Part shown: piece after piece, positions 4,995 through 5,442 of the stretch
How the letters are laid out: each line of letters starts with the position of its first letter
How positions within the stretch are numbered: the first letter of the stretch is position 1
NCBI GenBank assembly: GCA_903925705.1
Contig: CAIYGJ010000178.1
Coordinates: 1 to 5,442, forward strand
Reading direction: 5' to 3'
Length of the DNA: 5,442 nucleotides
DNA from: an uncultured Actinomycetes bacterium
Lineage (GTDB): Bacteria; Actinomycetota; Actinomycetes; S36-B12; UBA5976
Position numbers and translations under genes: made by a program
Notes under the pieces: model-generated
Told to the model about the DNA's origin: nothing
Database searches by the model: none
The model's input: the letters and a program-made list of their open reading frames with translations, nothing else

Positions 4995-5442
4995 CGTGAT
5001 GCTAGTACTCCATCGATGGCCGAACGAACTGCCAAAGCAACATCTTCCTTTGGCTCAGTCGCATCAATCACAACGTTTGGATAAGGCGAGGCAGCGGCAA
5101 TGTCTCGGAAGGCTTGGTGAACTGCTTCATGAAATTCGCGAGACTGGATTTCCATGCGGTCTGTGCCATCCATGCGCTGTTCAGCCGCTTCGTGTGGCAC
5201 GTCTAAATAGATGGTGAAATCTGGAATCAAGTTTCCAGTCGCCCACAGACTTAATTCTCGAACTTTTTCCGCACCAAGTCCACGAGAAAAACCTTGGTAG
5301 GCAACGGATGAATCGAAGTAGCGATCACAGATGACGGTGGCTCCTCGTTCAAGAGCTGGACGAATCAAATTGGCGGCATGATCAGCGCGTGATGCTGCGA
5401 ATAACAGTGCTTCAGTGTGATCAGGCATGTCAGTGATTTCTG
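4991..5442 (-). CDS. tmk: Thymidylate kinase, N-terminus outside the window
   Basis: This is the C-terminal 150 or so residues of dTMP kinase, which converts dTMP to dTDP for dTTP synthesis. The frame stays open past the ATG at 5428 to the right edge (codons for E-I-T-D precede it), and that methionine lies inside the normal protein. The P-loop and start are therefore missing from the window, not lost from the gene. Visible motifs are TEALLFAASRADHA (early helix), the signature DRYFDSSVAYQGFSRG, a YLDVP strand and the LID-region stretch DRMEIQSREFHEAVHQAF. A complete enzyme is about 205-215 residues. The stop TGA (4993-4991) overlaps the holB ATG by 4 nt, so the two genes form an operon; this pairing is common in Gram-positive bacteria. 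Confidence 0.94.
   Translation of the reverse strand, partial: EITDMPDHTEALLFAASRADHAANLIRPALERGATVICDRYFDSSVAYQGFSRGLGAEKVRELSLWATGNLIPDFTIYLDVPHEAAEQRMDGTDRMEIQSREFHEAVHQAFRDIAAASPYPNVVIDATEPKEDVALAVRSAIDGVLASR

Noticed and set aside
4881..5217. Open frames on the + strand opposite the tmk-holB junction
   Set aside because: They overlap two conserved, translationally coupled genes and show no family motifs.

Overview
The window looks like a chromosomal segment from a low- to mid-GC actinobacterium. The thymidylate kinase - DNA polymerase III delta-prime - secreted TAP-type hydrolase - tRNA-Thr order is one I recall from Actinobacteria. The delta-prime C-terminal half also has the acidic and Gly/Lys-rich linker typical of that phylum. 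Base composition is far below Streptomyces levels: I counted 33/60 G+C at 4441-4500 and 22/60 at 961-1020. A streamlined freshwater actinobacterium (Nanopelagicales-like) is possible, but that is a guess.

Layout. The left edge (3-464, + strand) holds the C-terminus of an NADH:flavin oxidoreductase / 2,4-dienoyl-CoA reductase-type enzyme. Everything from 5442 down to 715 lies on the - strand. In transcription order it is thymidylate kinase (5' end outside the window), holB (4-nt ATGA overlap), a membrane-anchored or secreted alpha/beta hydrolase with a full Ser-Asp-His triad, a VKOR-family disulfide-generating membrane protein, an AlkD-type DNA glycosylase, and tRNA-Thr(CGT). The oxidoreductase and the tRNA therefore converge on a roughly 250-bp gene-free stretch (465-714).

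How the genes relate. tmk and holB are a housekeeping pair (dTTP synthesis and the replicative clamp loader). The hydrolase has ten cysteines outside the cytoplasm, and the next gene is a VKOR, the actinobacterial counterpart of DsbB, so an oxidative-folding link is plausible but inferred. AlkD is a stand-alone repair enzyme with an apparently intact active site.

Most unusual part. The convergent stretch 465-714 is not featureless. It contains a 15-nt exact copy of the 3' end of the tRNA-Thr gene at 598-612 and a shorter 9-nt copy at 469-477. Together with the tRNA these mark the starts of two diverged tandem units of about 129 and 116 bp. Each unit has a central hairpin and ends in a second hairpin whose closing arm is the next copy of the tRNA-end sequence. 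The hairpin next to the tRNA is a perfect 17-bp stem that uses the last bases of the tRNA itself. I read this as a small repeat array seeded by the tRNA end (an attachment-site scar, or a structured tRNA trailer). Its function is unknown.
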